NCBI GenBank assembly: GCA_013115145.1
Contig: JAAPAO010000161.1
Span: forward strand, 1 to 59,678
Source: Perkinsus chesapeaki
Lineage: Eukaryota > Perkinsozoa > Perkinsida > Perkinsidae
DNA length: 59,678 bases
Direction of reading: 5' to 3'
Below the pieces are notes generated by a model. It was not told the origin of the DNA, did no database searches, and saw nothing but the letters and a program-made list of their open reading frames with translations. Positions 22,782 through 34,002 of the stretch are shown here, in pieces. The position numbers were made by a program, and so were the translations under genes. Numbering within the stretch: position 1 is the first letter of the stretch; each line of letters opens with the position of its first letter.

Positions 22782-24910
22782 TCATAAGATTCTCCGCCCC
22801 AACTGCGTCCACCACATGCCTCGAATTCTGCCGCTGGCATCAGACGCACACAATCCAACATAACTCATCGTCCTCTCGCCAGCTCGACTGGTAAACGCTA
22901 CATCCTTTCTATCCAAGCACCCAGGTTCTACCCCCGCCCTCGGCATTTCTTCCTTCACCGGCCAACCTTCAGACTCTCTGCATTCCGCCAGGCATCTCCA
23001 ATACTTCTCGTTGTGCTCCTTCACAACCTGCCGATCCTCTTCCCGAACCACCACTACAGTGAAGTCGCCGCCATCTCTGCTACTAGAATTTTTAGTGACC
23101 AGAAAATCGGCCACCCGAGCCGCGCAGGGTTTCGTTCCGAAAACTACAGCATGGTCGTATTTCTCCCTTCGCCCGATCGCTCCAACCAACTCATCCGATC
23201 TCATCAAGGTGACCGCGTCATCTCGAGGCGGACGGAAATTATCCAAGTCACAGATGACTAGGACCCGATCATGCAAACGGGTCAGACAGGAATCTCGAAG
23301 CCACAGTTCAAACTCGTGGCTGAGATCGTCCATATCGGGCTCATCAAGAACGTTAATGAAAAACGAGCACATCTAAAGAAAGCACTGCAACCACACCAGC
23401 ATGGTTTGGAGTACTTCCCTCTCCTTCACTTTCGACGGTGAAATAACAACCGCGGCATCCCTAAACTGCCGAAGGAGCCTCCTTGATGGCAATGCACTTG
23501 ATAAAAGCAATACTGAAGCTCCATCGACAGCCAGCAGCTCTGACAAGAATAATGCGCTTCACTGAATACGTAAAGTGACCTGACTACCCAAAAACCCGAA
23601 CCAGAAAAACCGGTTTTTTTCCGAGGGCGGATAGATTACTAAAAACATACATCACGCTGGTAGACTTCCTTGTATCCAACATATGTTATTCTATATTATC
23701 GAATATTACAAAACTGAAACTAAGCTACTAGCATAACAGTGTTGCCAGGATTGGATGGTATAAACGAATGTATACCACAGATGGTGCCTCCCCATGGTGC
23801 TGCTGATGCTATGGGAACTCAGTGACGCCTCACCTTCCCGATTACTACCATCTAAGCACGCCCCAAGAGCAGCTGCAGCATCGCCGCCAGTGAAGGCTGC
23901 AGGCTCATCAATTATAACCAAGGAGGAAGTAGGATGCGACCCTTCCTCCGACAGCATCTCCTCACAGGTAGTGACCAATATAGGCAGGGAGCTCTGGGTA
24001 ACCGTGATAGACTTCACCTGAATCCCAAGATGTTTGTACTGCTACTTCTACTATGATAGTGATCACTAGTGATAAGCATAATAGCAACCCTTTTATACAC
24101 TTCACTGAACCCCTTCGATTGGTATATATATCATCACCAAATACATCGGCTACGGAAGGCTATGACAGGTGGACCGCCACCCTTTTTATGCACACTGTAG
24201 CAAGAGCAGCAGCAGCATTTGCCCCTGCATCACGATTGCCTATCCAGGGAACTAAGAATGCGCGTACCAGGCGACTTGGATGCCACCGGCATATGTTCTT
24301 GGCCGGGGAGATGAGCCTCATTCACAAGTTCATCAAACCTCACAGAGGTGTGTTCCCAACAAGACGGAGGCACTACAGAAATGACCATATACAAAAATAA
24401 ACATCAAATCCATTAGTCCTGGCAACACTGCTTGCTCCTATAGGAGCTTTACGTCCAACAATTATAACAACTTATGTCGTCCTTTCGGACCGGAGCGTCC
24501 ATATTGAAAGGGCAGTATTTCCCTATTACTTCACTTATAGTTATGCCTTTAACATCCAAAGCCTGCCAGCCCACTCTAGAGCAAGCCGCTACAATGCCAC
24601 TATTGTTATCGAACCATAGAGGTGACGGCACCAACGCTATGGCTGATAGTGGATGCTCGTTACCTGCCTAACAACCAGTCTCCAGAAGGCCTTACTTAAG
24701 CTACGATCAGACGGAAAATTGGTATTAAAAGTTAAAATAAGGAGAGCTCCTCATTACCTGCTTCTGTATAAGACTATTAACCAGCTGGAGTGCTCTATCG
24801 TATCGATCTTTCTCCTCAATACACCGTGGCTGCACTAGCAGTACCGCTGAAGCAAACTCCTCTCTAGTCAGACTCGATGATGATGAGGAGGAGGAGTTGG
24901 AGTAGGACAT
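22782..24910 (-). CDS. hypothetical multi-exon protein, possibly P-loop/helicase-like
   Basis: Start ATG at 24910 opens a Ser-rich N-terminus followed by a helix (EEFASAVLLVQPRC...LQLVNSLIQKQ). A donor (CAG|GTAATG) leads to NEHPLSAIALVPSPLWF and NSGIVAACSRVGWQALDVKG. Further exons include NRDAGANAAAALATVCIKR (near 24230), ILVTTCEEMLSEEG...SLVIIDEP (near 23990-23910) and LLAVDGASVLLLSSALPSRRL (near 23520-23460). The last exon (23372-22782) contains RVLVICDLDNFRPP and ends RRIL. SLVIIDEP followed by LLLSSALP is reminiscent of Walker B and motif III of P-loop helicases, but no Walker A is seen, so this is only a suggestion. The exon chain is partly inferred. It lies 75 bp upstream of the zinc-finger/UBA gene start. 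Confidence 0.45.
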
Positions 24911-25211
24911 GATAGAGTATAACCTCCTGCATGAGCCTCTATCAATTATGATACCAACAGTCTATGGCATGTACCAGTCATCAAGGGTACTCTAGAAGCA
25001 TTCGAACCCGAGGACACCTCTAGCGACACCTCTCCATGAGTGCCTACGACGCATTGCCAAAAAGCTGCCTACATCAGAGCAACGGGCCTCGTAGGTATCA
25101 ACGCCAAACAACTTCCTATAGTGCGACAGCGATACCACAATTGCCATCATAAGCAAGACGTCTGTCTTCTATCATTTAAAGTACTCCAAGCAAGTCCAAA
25201 AGGTGGAAATA

Positions 25212-28200
25212 CTATCTTTCAAACGCAGTGTCGTTGTTAGCTTCCCTAGGGCTGACTTCAACCCACCCTCCACTGTCACCATCCAGGCTGCCAGCTCCAC
25301 TCGAAGATGCAGTTTGATTAAGCCATCCATTCGGTTCGGGTCGATCAGAAGGAGAATAACGCAGCCAATACCTTATCGGGAAAAATGCTGCAACCCAGGA
25401 TCGAACCCGGGATCTTTCGATCGCTACGCGTTCCATGTTTTCAATTGACTCGCTGAGCAGTTTGGCCTTATAATCTCACACTTATCATAGGTCCTATCAA
25501 ACACTATCTGCTACCTCCAACTGCAAATCTCCCTTACCCGTTCTTAAATCTCGCCCGATTAAGCGGGCAATCCAACCAATCCCAAAGACCCAGCGTTCTT
25601 CCCTCCACATTGTGATGCACCCTTTCCATCTCGCTGTCATAAAGGAACGTCCCGAATCTCAGGTCGTAGGAACAATCAATCAAAAACAACAGGAATTGCT
25701 CATTAAACTCGAACGCTCCGGGTAGCTGAGAGGGAATCCTGCAGCCGTTCCATCCAACCCAACAGCCCGCTTACCTGAGCCATCAACTGCCATACGCAAT
25801 GCAAGAATTGTAGAAAAATAGGGCTGTACTGGTCAGTTGGAGAGTGACCATTAGCCTGGCGAGTGTGGAACCTGTGCCCTGTCAATAGCCACTCCTGAAG
25901 GGGGGCACAATCGTACAAGGGCAAGATCCTAAGGCCCTTGCCTTTTGAATGAGATGAGAGAAGCCAATCGTTGTACGATAGAACGGGTCCATGATTAACA
26001 TAGCCAAGCACACAATCTGCGAAGTTCTGTCCCATCCGTCAGAGCAATGCACCAGAACGGGTCTAAAAATATCTTCCAAGATCAATATAGGGTCAATCAT
26101 CTCCACCATCCCCGGCGAGATACGTGAATACAGCTCGGAAATCCTGGCGCCCGCAACGTGAAGAATTAGCTTTATCCGCGAGATTATGAATGGCCATAGG
26201 ATCTCCTTTCGAGGAATTATAATATTTCGCCCTGAACCTATTGCCACAAGCCTGTCGACGGGGAGATAGTTTCACCAAAGGTTGCCATCTGTCTACTATC
26301 TGTTACCTGTCATCCATAAGTGTCTTAACAACGAGCAAGCTGGCATGCAACAAAGTCTGGATCAACTCTGACCATTTCGATTGCCAACCATAACGATCCA
26401 AGTCATCAGACCCCGGGTTAGATAGGCAATGCTAGCAAGGCCAACATCTAGAGAGCTCGATCACCTGGACCTCGGCTCACTTGCATGACTAGTAAACGCA
26501 TGGCTTCATGGCTGTCTCGGACATGCTTTATATTATGAACGTCGCCAAAGACTATCTCGGCCATCGTGTAGTAGGAGGAGGACTCGGAACCTGCTGTCAT
26601 TGATAATAAGGTGCTAACAAGGGTAACATATTAATGATAGGGCATATACAGACATTATTCAAATATCTATGTTCTCTATCATTTATATAGACGTATATTT
26701 CGATGACAAGAATACAGCTGCAAAGAGGGGCAGAGATAATAAACAAGTAGATGTTAGATATTATCTACAACTTTATAAATTAAAATTGTTTCAACTCGTT
26801 TATCCCTCAATGTCTAGTTCCATGGGATCACTAGATAGTTCATCAAATTACTTAATACTTAGTTATAATAGTTAATAGGTCGATTAGTTACCGACCATAT
26901 AGCACCGACCTTATAAACCATCAAGCACTAACCCTTACCGTGCCCCTGCATCATATTAGCATAAGCATTAATTTTGGGTCGAGCATCCAGTATAAGCAAC
27001 GGTCGTCTGTCTGGTCCAGAATCAGCGCTGCTCGAGCCTCGATCATCATAAGGCTCCGGGCTAGTTGAACGCGATCTTGGGCACCTAGGCTCCCTCACCG
27101 TGAAGGTAAGTCGAAATCAAGTTGGATTACTCGGAGACATTATCGGAGATGTCGGCAATTTCCTGCAAAAGACGCTCGTCATACGGGGAACGATTGTTAA
27201 ATGCCGACTTCGGCTGTGAGGATCTGATTAACTTGTCACAGTTGTTGACAGCACGCCACTAACCCATACCTCCACAATGCAGCCGGGCACTGCGGAGCAA
27301 ACTTGCCAGGTTTTCTTTGCCGAGGAGACAACCACGATAGAATTGGCAAACGGTTCTTTGACCTATGCTTGGCTGCGTGGATGATCTCCTGAAGACACCG
27401 AAGCGTTTGTGATGGTGGAAGCGTCGAGCATGGGTTTACTGGTATGCCGAACTTCCGCGGTAAAACTATTACAGGGGGGTAGGTTGAACAGAGTTGGAAA
27501 CGACCATTTATGGTTTCATGAACCTAGACAGGTAGGGCATGGGGCCGGATAAGTTGGTGGAAAAATGAAAATAAAACAGTCCGGCAACCCGGAATCGAAC
27601 CAGGGACCATCCGATGACTAATCACTACAGTCGGACGCTCTACCAACTGAGCTATTGCCGGTTACTATAAATAGGTCGTCAAAACGCTCAGCCAGGACTT
27701 GCTCTTATTAGAAAAAACAGACCGTAAATATCTACTGTTAAAGCCTTCGGGTACTTGGATACTCCCATCCTCTCATATTCAACCAACGCATCATAACGGA
27801 ATGTCAATGATGCTCTCTCCTCACTCCTCGTTGACTTCAATGCATCCTTCATGGCGTGCGACGTCGCGAATACATCATCTGTGGAATACATCAACGTCGT
27901 TCAATTCTGCTCGAACTATGCGCAAGAAGAAGTGATAGCGTGACGCACACCATGTCCCATGAAACGAGTCCATTCCTCAAGACAAGAAATCTCCCTATTA
28001 GTGACACTTATCGACTCTACTTATCCTACACTGCCACTACGTGGCGGTGGCACCAATTCCGTGCTTGCAATTATACTATTCGATCAATATCTATAGTATA
28101 GTAGTTACTATAGATATTAATCGAGTGCGACAGAACTAATAGATAATAGTGGTCATTAAAGGACATTAGTGGTCATTAAAGGACATTAGTGGTCATTAAA

Positions 28201-29254
28201 GGACATTAGTGGTCATTAAAGGACATTAGTGGTCATTAAAGGACATTAGTGGTCATTAAAGGACATTAGTGGTCATTAAAGGACATTAGTGGACGTAAAA
28301 ACACGATCCTCGCATCATGATCATGTTAGCAAGGTCGCCTTAAAACTCCGAGCCCCACGACCCTCACCTATCCTAGTGGCTTCCAGTGCAAGTTGCCGTA
28401 TCAAACTGCTCAACTGCCAAGACTGATCTCTATACCCTCCTCCCGCATTCGGGATATAAAACTGAAGTCGATATCCTCTGGCCACTTTCGGTACCTAGCA
28501 CCAGTCAATCTGCCCTCGACTGCACCAGCACTCATTTCCTACCAGCTCTATCACACACGACCTATCCGATAGGTTCCTTGTCGCAAGCTGGCGGATATGC
28601 CCGAGTGGGACCTCTACTGGGAACTCCAGTGCCGGAAACCTGAAAAACGAACCAGCGATAACGCTTGTCGCAATCTCTTATGAGAATTCGTTATAAGAGT
28701 AGTGTGTCGCGGAGTTATGTCGATGAGATCGGTAGGAGAAGTTAGTGAAAAATTAGTTACTACTAACAATGGCTTTGAGGTCTCCCTTAGAGGTTCTCCT
28801 TCTGGTGATTCACTAGTACCGGTGGAAACAACAACGAACATTTCAGAATTCAAATCCGTCGCGAGTAATTAAGTAGTTAAGCCCCATCTCAGCCCCGCCT
28901 CCGGCCGCTCGTGGCCAAAATTGGCGTCAAAAACTTTCTCGAAACAAAATCAGCTCTGGAATCCAACTCGAAGACGTCATTAGTCATACAAGAGACATCA
29001 TACCTTTTAAACATTGCTCTCTGATGCCTTGAATGATCCGACACCTCCAGTGGTGGTAACGGTATAAATGCCACTCGGTAGTTCGTCACCGCCAGTGTCC
29101 CAATAATCTAATACACCACCTTATAACCCATACATCAACCCTACGGCCTTACTCCACAAGCTAGCTCAGGTCTCCCCCTACTCCTTAAACTTCCCTCACC
29201 ATTAGCCTGCCCTGCTCCGTTAACCACTACTGCACTAGATATACCAGCTATCAT
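25212..29254 (-). CDS. myotubularin-related lipid phosphatase (PH-GRAM plus PTP-like)
   Basis: Phosphoinositide 3-phosphatase family. The start at 29254 gives [14 protein letters not shown] 46-nt intron leads to the PH-GRAM strand [20 protein letters not shown]. Later exons give [117 protein letters not shown], and the catalytic loop [12 protein letters not shown] (near 26055-26020). That loop is an intact CX5R active site, so the enzyme is predicted active. It continues [13 protein letters not shown] and [24 protein letters not shown]. The frame reaches a GTAAGG at about 25537 that could be a donor or stop. A Ser/Gly-rich tail to 25212 is a guess. Introns hold a tRNA and a minisatellite. Confidence 0.9.
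25386..25420 (-). other. tRNA 3'-half-like sequence
   Basis: On the minus strand this reads as a T-arm-like stem-loop (CCCGGGTTCGATCCTGGG), an acceptor-like tail ending GCA, and then a run of five T. No matching 5' half or anticodon arm could be folded upstream. It lies in the probable last intron of the myotubularin gene. It is either a decayed tRNA or chance. Confidence 0.35.
27580..27661 (-). tRNA. tRNA-Tyr (GTA) with 9-nt intron
   Basis: The minus strand folds into a full cloverleaf. The acceptor stem CCGGCAA pairs with TTGCCGG, with discriminator A at 27580. The A-box region is TAGCTCAGTTGG, the anticodon stem is TCCGA/TCGGA, the anticodon is GTA, and the T arm has GGTTCGATTCC. A 9-nt insertion (TGATTAGTC) sits one base 3' of the anticodon, the canonical place for a nuclear tRNA intron. 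TTTT follows the gene on the minus strand. The whole gene lies inside an intron of the myotubularin-like gene (27762-27524) on the same strand. Confidence 0.95.
28081..28123. repeat. 18-bp inverted repeat
   Basis: Arms 28081-28098 and 28106-28123 are reverse complements with one mismatch and a 7-nt loop (tagtagt). The element lies 27 bp from the 20-bp tandem array in the same intron of the myotubularin-like gene. Confidence 0.9.
28151..28290. repeat. 20-bp minisatellite, seven identical copies
   Basis: Seven perfect head-to-tail copies of ggtcattaaaggacattagt. Each unit is itself two related 10-mers (ggtcattaaa and ggacattagt). Partial matches flank both ends. The lack of any mismatch suggests recent expansion. 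It is intronic in the myotubularin-like gene. Confidence 0.98.
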
Positions 29255-29305
29255 TTGGGCTGGGATAACTACATTGACAGTTTACTAATATTAGTACCAT
29301 TCGAC

Positions 29306-30375
29306 TTAAAGTCTATAGCGAGTAATGTTTACGGAAATTAACCCATTCCTATAATACCTACACGAGTCCAACCTCGGCGACTTGGATTGTTGCACAATAA
29401 GAGACATAAATTGCGGTAGAGCAACCAAATGAAGTTGTGGGTAGTAGAGGCACGAACAATCGTCGAAAAGCACGCTCGAGTTCACGGGTACCGCATCGAA
29501 AAATAGCATTTATGTTTCGGTCTTTAATAGCGTAAGTTTAAGGACATTGTTGGGCAGTATACTACTTACGCCCCATCGAAGCCACCGTTCCTCCCGGTAC
29601 CAGCCCCATCATAGAGGAAGCTGCTGATGATGGATCTCGACCACCAGGCACTAGCAGCTCACACCGCCCTATTCGAGCTCGAAAGCTCTCACCGGCTAAT
29701 AGTAACCTAACTCAATCATATGCACACATTCACAGTTCACGAGTGACGGCTTACGAATCAAGGACTTGATCAACATCCCACAGCCCTTCCCTGTCCACTT
29801 CAGTTGGATCACCTTCGGCTTGAGCAATAGGCAATGCTCCATGCACCCTCGGGGCACTGTACCGACGAAGCCTAACAATTAGGCTACTATTGACCGTGTG
29901 ATCTCGCACCTTCGGACTGAATAACGGCGCTTTCGACTTGAAGAAAATTGCACTCAACTGTCCGTCGGTTGTACATATAGCCAGCTATACCGTAAACATG
30001 TTCTCAGGAGCAAGTGTAGCAGTATCATTGACTTTAGACATACTGATGAGTCTACAAGAGCCACCCCCCTATTACTCCGCTACCGTCCATCCGTCCAGTG
30101 ACCCCAATGACCCCTCATCCGAGCATATAGAGCCAGCACCCATCGGCCCTAACACCATCTAAAGCTACATGGCCCTCCTATACCGTCATACCAATACAAG
30201 GGCTTGATAAGGACGGCCCTGAGCTTCCCCTTGGCTTTCGTCTTGCCACCCTTGAAGCCGCTCCCGTTAGGGGGTCAGATCCGAATTCAACCGCACTCGT
30301 CTGCAGCGATGATGACGATGATGTGCTGCTGCTGCTGCCGCTCCCCGTCTGCTGCTGCGCACCATGCTTAGACAT
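29306..30375 (-). CDS. hypothetical multi-exon protein
   Basis: The start ATG at 30375 gives MSKHGAQQQTGSG and a poly-Ser tract. Candidate exons downstream encode LGPMGAGSICSDEGSLGSL (near 30150), KVNDTATLAPENMFTVYLAI (near 30030-29970), FKSKAPLFSPKVRDHTVNSS and RLRRYSAPRVHGALPIAQ (29940-29810), ESFRARIGRCELLVPGGRD (near 29690-29630), and DAVPVNSSVLFDDCSCLYY (near 29490). Donors GTATAG and GTAATA with short introns would connect the first three. Not recognised. It sits between PACRG and the myotubularin start, same strand. The 3' end is placed at the stop at 29306, with low certainty. Confidence 0.5.
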
Positions 30376-30596
30376 GCCTCTCTAAGGCACTTTACATTTG
30401 ACTTAACGCAAACCAGTTTGAATATTCGGCAAAAGCCAGGCAAGTTGGTAGGCATGAACGCTATGATTATTCAAACAGCACTACTCCCAGAACTGTCCCC
30501 GCACACAACGGCAGGTCCTCTAACCTGCTCACTTCCCCTCGAGCCAACGCCACTCTCGTATCTAACCAAGTTAGCAAATCCAAAATCTCCTCGGTC

Positions 30597-31850
30597 CTAC
30601 GTTGGCACAAAAAACTTAATGACGCGCCACGCCTCCACACCACCGGCATCTTCAAGCATCTTTAATGTATCATTAATTAATTGCGAAAGATACGCCCTGA
30701 ATATCGCACTGTGAAGAATTCGCCCATCACCACGAACATTACCTCTGCGCCTGGTGCCCTCCATAAAAGACCGTGTCCCGAATTCTGTGATGGTGATTCT
30801 TAAACAGATTAAAATGCCGCAAGAGATGTTTACAGTGTGGCAGCAGTGCTACCAAAGATTCCTCAAGATGATACAGGAAAGCAACACCCACCTTTTCCAA
30901 GCCTACCATTCCTACCAATAATGGTCTGCAAAATGACTACTGCTCGAGCAAAGATAGACGGCTCCTGAACGCAGCCATAATATCCAACACGAGTTAAAAG
31001 AAAAATTCCAAGGCCGAGGACCTCGGGCCAAGGCAGGTGCCATCCACGGGCTTATAAAGGAATCGAAAACGCTTCCATTCTATCTAGAAACGTATTTTCT
31101 TAAATTCCATTGTATCTCTGGATCATAGGAATTTTTGCATCCCTGAGGATCACATCGAGTGGCTGCTGGATGGCCCCTGAGGGAACCCAAGTGTACTGCA
31201 AGCTACTGCAAAAGATATCCTTTGCACATCGGAGTTAACTTATTTCTCAAATTTCCACTTGAAAATTTTATCGCGATAAAACCTGTTACTTTGCAAATTC
31301 AACACCGTGCCATTCTGGGCAGCGATAAATCTCGTAAGATTGCTCCATCCGTCTGCACATATATTACTAGTATACTCCAGCCCTACCCATTACTACCCGT
31401 GATCTGATAACCTTGTCAAGTGCCACCACTACAGCTGGTAGACAGCCTATAACCTAACATAACCTACATCTTACACCTGCCAATGCTTTTCTAATATCTT
31501 GCAGCACTGCATTATCGGCACACCACTACACGTCCTACTCTTTTAGCAAGCCATTTATAAACAAAGGAGCGTCGCTACAGTAACAACTACAGTAACTCGT
31601 CTACTATCAACTATAAGATATCTTTTCTTAAAACACAAAGTGTTCCCTTTTTTGTACCTCATCTTCTCTCCCATCTATACATAAGAGCTGCTTTGACCCA
31701 TTAAATGCCAATGTTGCATATGGCTCAGACTTTTCCACTAGCCCTCCAATGAAGAGTGGCAAGAAATAAGCAAGATCTAGTCGACGCGGATCAACTGTCC
31801 ATGCCAAACCAGTGCGATGCTCTGAGATATCAGACAGGTACAAGGACTAG
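30597..31850 (-). CDS. PACRG: PACRG-like (parkin co-regulated) axonemal protein
   Basis: PACRG is an inner-junction protein of ciliary doublet microtubules, so this implies a flagellated life stage. Visible blocks in order: SDISEHRTGLAWTVDPRRLD, LAYFLPLFIGGL and EKSEPYATLAFNGSKQLL (31840-31660), then ARAVVILQTIIG (near 30960), VGVAFLYHLEESLVALLPHC plus LRHFNLFKNH (near 30900-30810), and SQLINDTLKMLEDAGG...WRVIKFFVPT ending at TAG 30597. These follow the family order: HEAT-like repeats, YLPIFFDGL-type block, and the C-terminal GGxxAxxxIK block. The middle exons (31600-31000) are not resolved, and the N-terminal exon(s) upstream of 31850 were not found. The C-terminus stops right after the VPT position, slightly shorter than animal homologues. 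Confidence 0.82.
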
Positions 31851-31965
31851 TGCACAGTGCCCTAGCGCAGTGACCCTATTGTTGAGCAATCGGTGGCCAA
31901 CCGGTACAGATATTCAATTCAGAGATGTTTCCATGACATTAACAACCTCAAGATCTCTAGTCTGA

Positions 31966-33009
31966 TGCATGCTCTAAGCGAAGATATCAAAAGTTAGGGA
32001 CAGACAGCTGCTGAAAAAGTGCATGTAATACAACCAAAAGAGACCCGACTTTCACCATATTTCTTCTTGTTACGAGGAGCATATTCTATTTCCCTTAGTG
32101 CTGACTAGTCCGCGGGTCACTAGTACAGTCATTCTCGACTACCATTTCTCTTCCACTACACATAAAGATAAGGTGAACATCGTTATTGGCGATAATACCA
32201 CAAATGAAGATGTCTACAAACTCAAGTGGAAGGCCAGTGGGCTACGAGTCACTAGAGATAATATCCAAGAACCGAATCCCCACATTGACCGAATGCCTTA
32301 CCATGCTGAACCATAATAGGCAAATCCCCTCGTTCATACTGCAACCGAAACAAAGTAGCTGGTGGACTCTTGGAAAGAAATATACTTGATGGCATTAATG
32401 CTCGGGGATCAATCTGACCTCAAAAATATCTTGATCGATCTATCATTATCCTTACATGGCTCTTATAAACTGTCGTCTGCGGTGGGCCATCCCCCCATGC
32501 TGATCTCAATCGTCGAGGTGTCGGTATGATCTGCACACATGCCCATAATCCTCCACGAGCCTACACAGCCGCCTACCTCAGTAATTTTAGACACGTTCTT
32601 CACCTTTCTTCTAAATCGGTTGCCTCTATTATCATCACGATTACACTCAAGCGCGCCTAAAGTTCTCATAAGCTCATAATACAACCATTACTATTACGAC
32701 ACTGTCGTGGCTGTGGTGGTATTATACCGATATACTGCCTATCATCTTTAACACTTATATTCGAGCCAACAACATCTTTCAAGAACGAACCGTTGACCAT
32801 ACTAACAGTAGCCTATCTTAAGATAACAACGCAAGGTCAATGGTGTCTAAAACCCTCTACTAGCAACATGGCTATACTCCTCAAATATTATCATCAAAAA
32901 AGGGTAATGCATTCAGTGGCAAACTGAAAGCTGTACCTAATAGGGAGCCTATACCGCCGCCAAGTCCACTGCTCACTTGTCTCACTCAGGTAGCTTCTCT
33001 CTTTCATTT
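31966..33009. other. unassigned region
   Basis: May hold the 5' exon of PACRG. A minus-strand frame at 32684-32463 (GALECNRDDNRGNRFRRKVK...) looks weakly coding but has no recognisable family or clear splice partners. No RNA gene or long repeat seen. Confidence 0.4.
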
Positions 33010-33580
33010 TTATTCTTCCTGTGGTGGGTACACATACGGCACGTCTTTATAAAGTCGCTGAAAGGAAAGACCATGCAGATCCTGAAAACGTGAGCACTGA
33101 CTCACTCCCTTGTTGACCCTGATCCAGTATTGTTCCCAAAACCTACTCCAGTAGTAGGAGCCTAGGAGACCACCAATGACCATGAAGGCATAGAATCTGA
33201 CGAAGGAATCGACTATATAGGAGGAGTTCATTAACTTACCGTGGAGTTGATTTGAAGAATAGCTCGTAAAGACGAAGACGATTGAAGGCTCGGAAGAACC
33301 AATCTGATAGAATAACCGTAAAAACGATAGATTCCAGTTTCGTACCCATTCGATCAACTCCAACACGTTTTCTAGCCATCCAGTCTTCAATCCATTTAGG
33401 GTCATGAGCGTAACTTGTACCTAAGATACCACCATTAATGAAACCGCATCTTCGCCTCTTCGTACCAAAACCCGAGCCCATCCCTCCGCGGGCCACTCGG
33501 GAGACGGCGAAAAGCCCGCGGTAAGGCGGCGCAGTAGCACTGCGGGCGACGATGACAGCTCGCCCAAGGAAGCAGCTCAT
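33010..33580 (-). CDS. predicted mitochondrial membrane protein, 175 aa
   Basis: Two exons, 33580-33240 and 33196-33010, separated by a 43-nt intron (donor CG|GTAAGT, acceptor GTCAG|A, phase 2). The N-terminus (MSCFLGRAVIVARSATAPPYRGLF) is hydrophobic/Arg-rich without acidic residues, as in a mitochondrial targeting peptide. After it come Lys/Arg-rich segments (WIEDWMARKRVGVDRMG). Near the join there is a single predicted membrane helix with aromatic flanks (FYAFMVIGGLLGSYYW, FWEQYW), and the tail is Tyr/Pro-rich. This layout fits a small supernumerary subunit of a respiratory complex or ATP synthase. That is an inference, as no specific family is recognised. Confidence 0.7.
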
Positions 33581-33608
33581 AGTCAACAAATAGCAACACG
33601 AACTTGTG

Positions 33609-33989
33609 TTAGAGAAGACTTTGAGTTTGGGCGTGCGAGATGCGTGGCGGAGCGAAGCATGACAACAATTCCATATTATCACGGACGTCTTTCTCGCTCG
33701 CCATCCTGCGCATTGACTGCCTCCAAGTTGTCACGGGAATCTCAAGGCGTGACGCCTTCCGAACACTCGCGAACTCGTTTCGGATTGCTCTTGCAGTATT
33801 CTTGCTATTAGACGGAACTTGAGTCCTCTTGTAGGTCTTAGAAACATCAGCATGTTCCTTTAACTTGTTATGACACTCTCCTGGTAGGCAGCCTTCCGCG
33901 ATGTCCTCTCTAGTCATAGTCGGAGTCTCGGTAAAACGTAAGCTTGTCAGAGCGTGATCCCCTGGGTCGAAGGCTCTACAGAATGACAA
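33609..33989 (-). CDS. hypothetical basic protein
   Basis: Open minus-strand frame ending at 33609, 28 bp upstream of the next gene start. Its first ATG is at 33917 (MTREDIAEGCLPGE); the frame is open further to 33989. It is rich in Lys/Arg/Ser (KLKEHADVSKTYKRTQVPSN...ARAIRNEF) with no membrane segment. Not recognised. An upstream frame at 34227-34003 with a hydrophobic stretch may be a 5' exon. Confidence 0.45.
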   Translation of the reverse strand: MSFCRAFDPGDHALTSLRFTETPTMTREDIAEGCLPGECHNKLKEHADVSKTYKRTQVPSNSKNTARAIRNEFASVRKASRLEIPVTTWRQSMRRMASEKDVRDNMELLSCFAPPRISHAQTQSLL

Positions 33990-34002
33990 TCTTTAAATGC
34001 GG

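Noticed and set aside
28597-28640. A-box-like sequence resembling the 5' half of a tRNA-Leu/Ser (GCGGATATGCCCGAGTGG)
   Set aside because: It is antisense to a PH-GRAM exon of the myotubularin gene ([15 protein letters not shown]), and the rest of a tRNA is missing.
30467-30655. Suspected +1 frameshift in the PACRG C-terminus at a run of six T, linking to another open frame
   Set aside because: The frame that ends at TAG 30597 already matches the family C-terminus (IKFFVPT), so no shift is needed.
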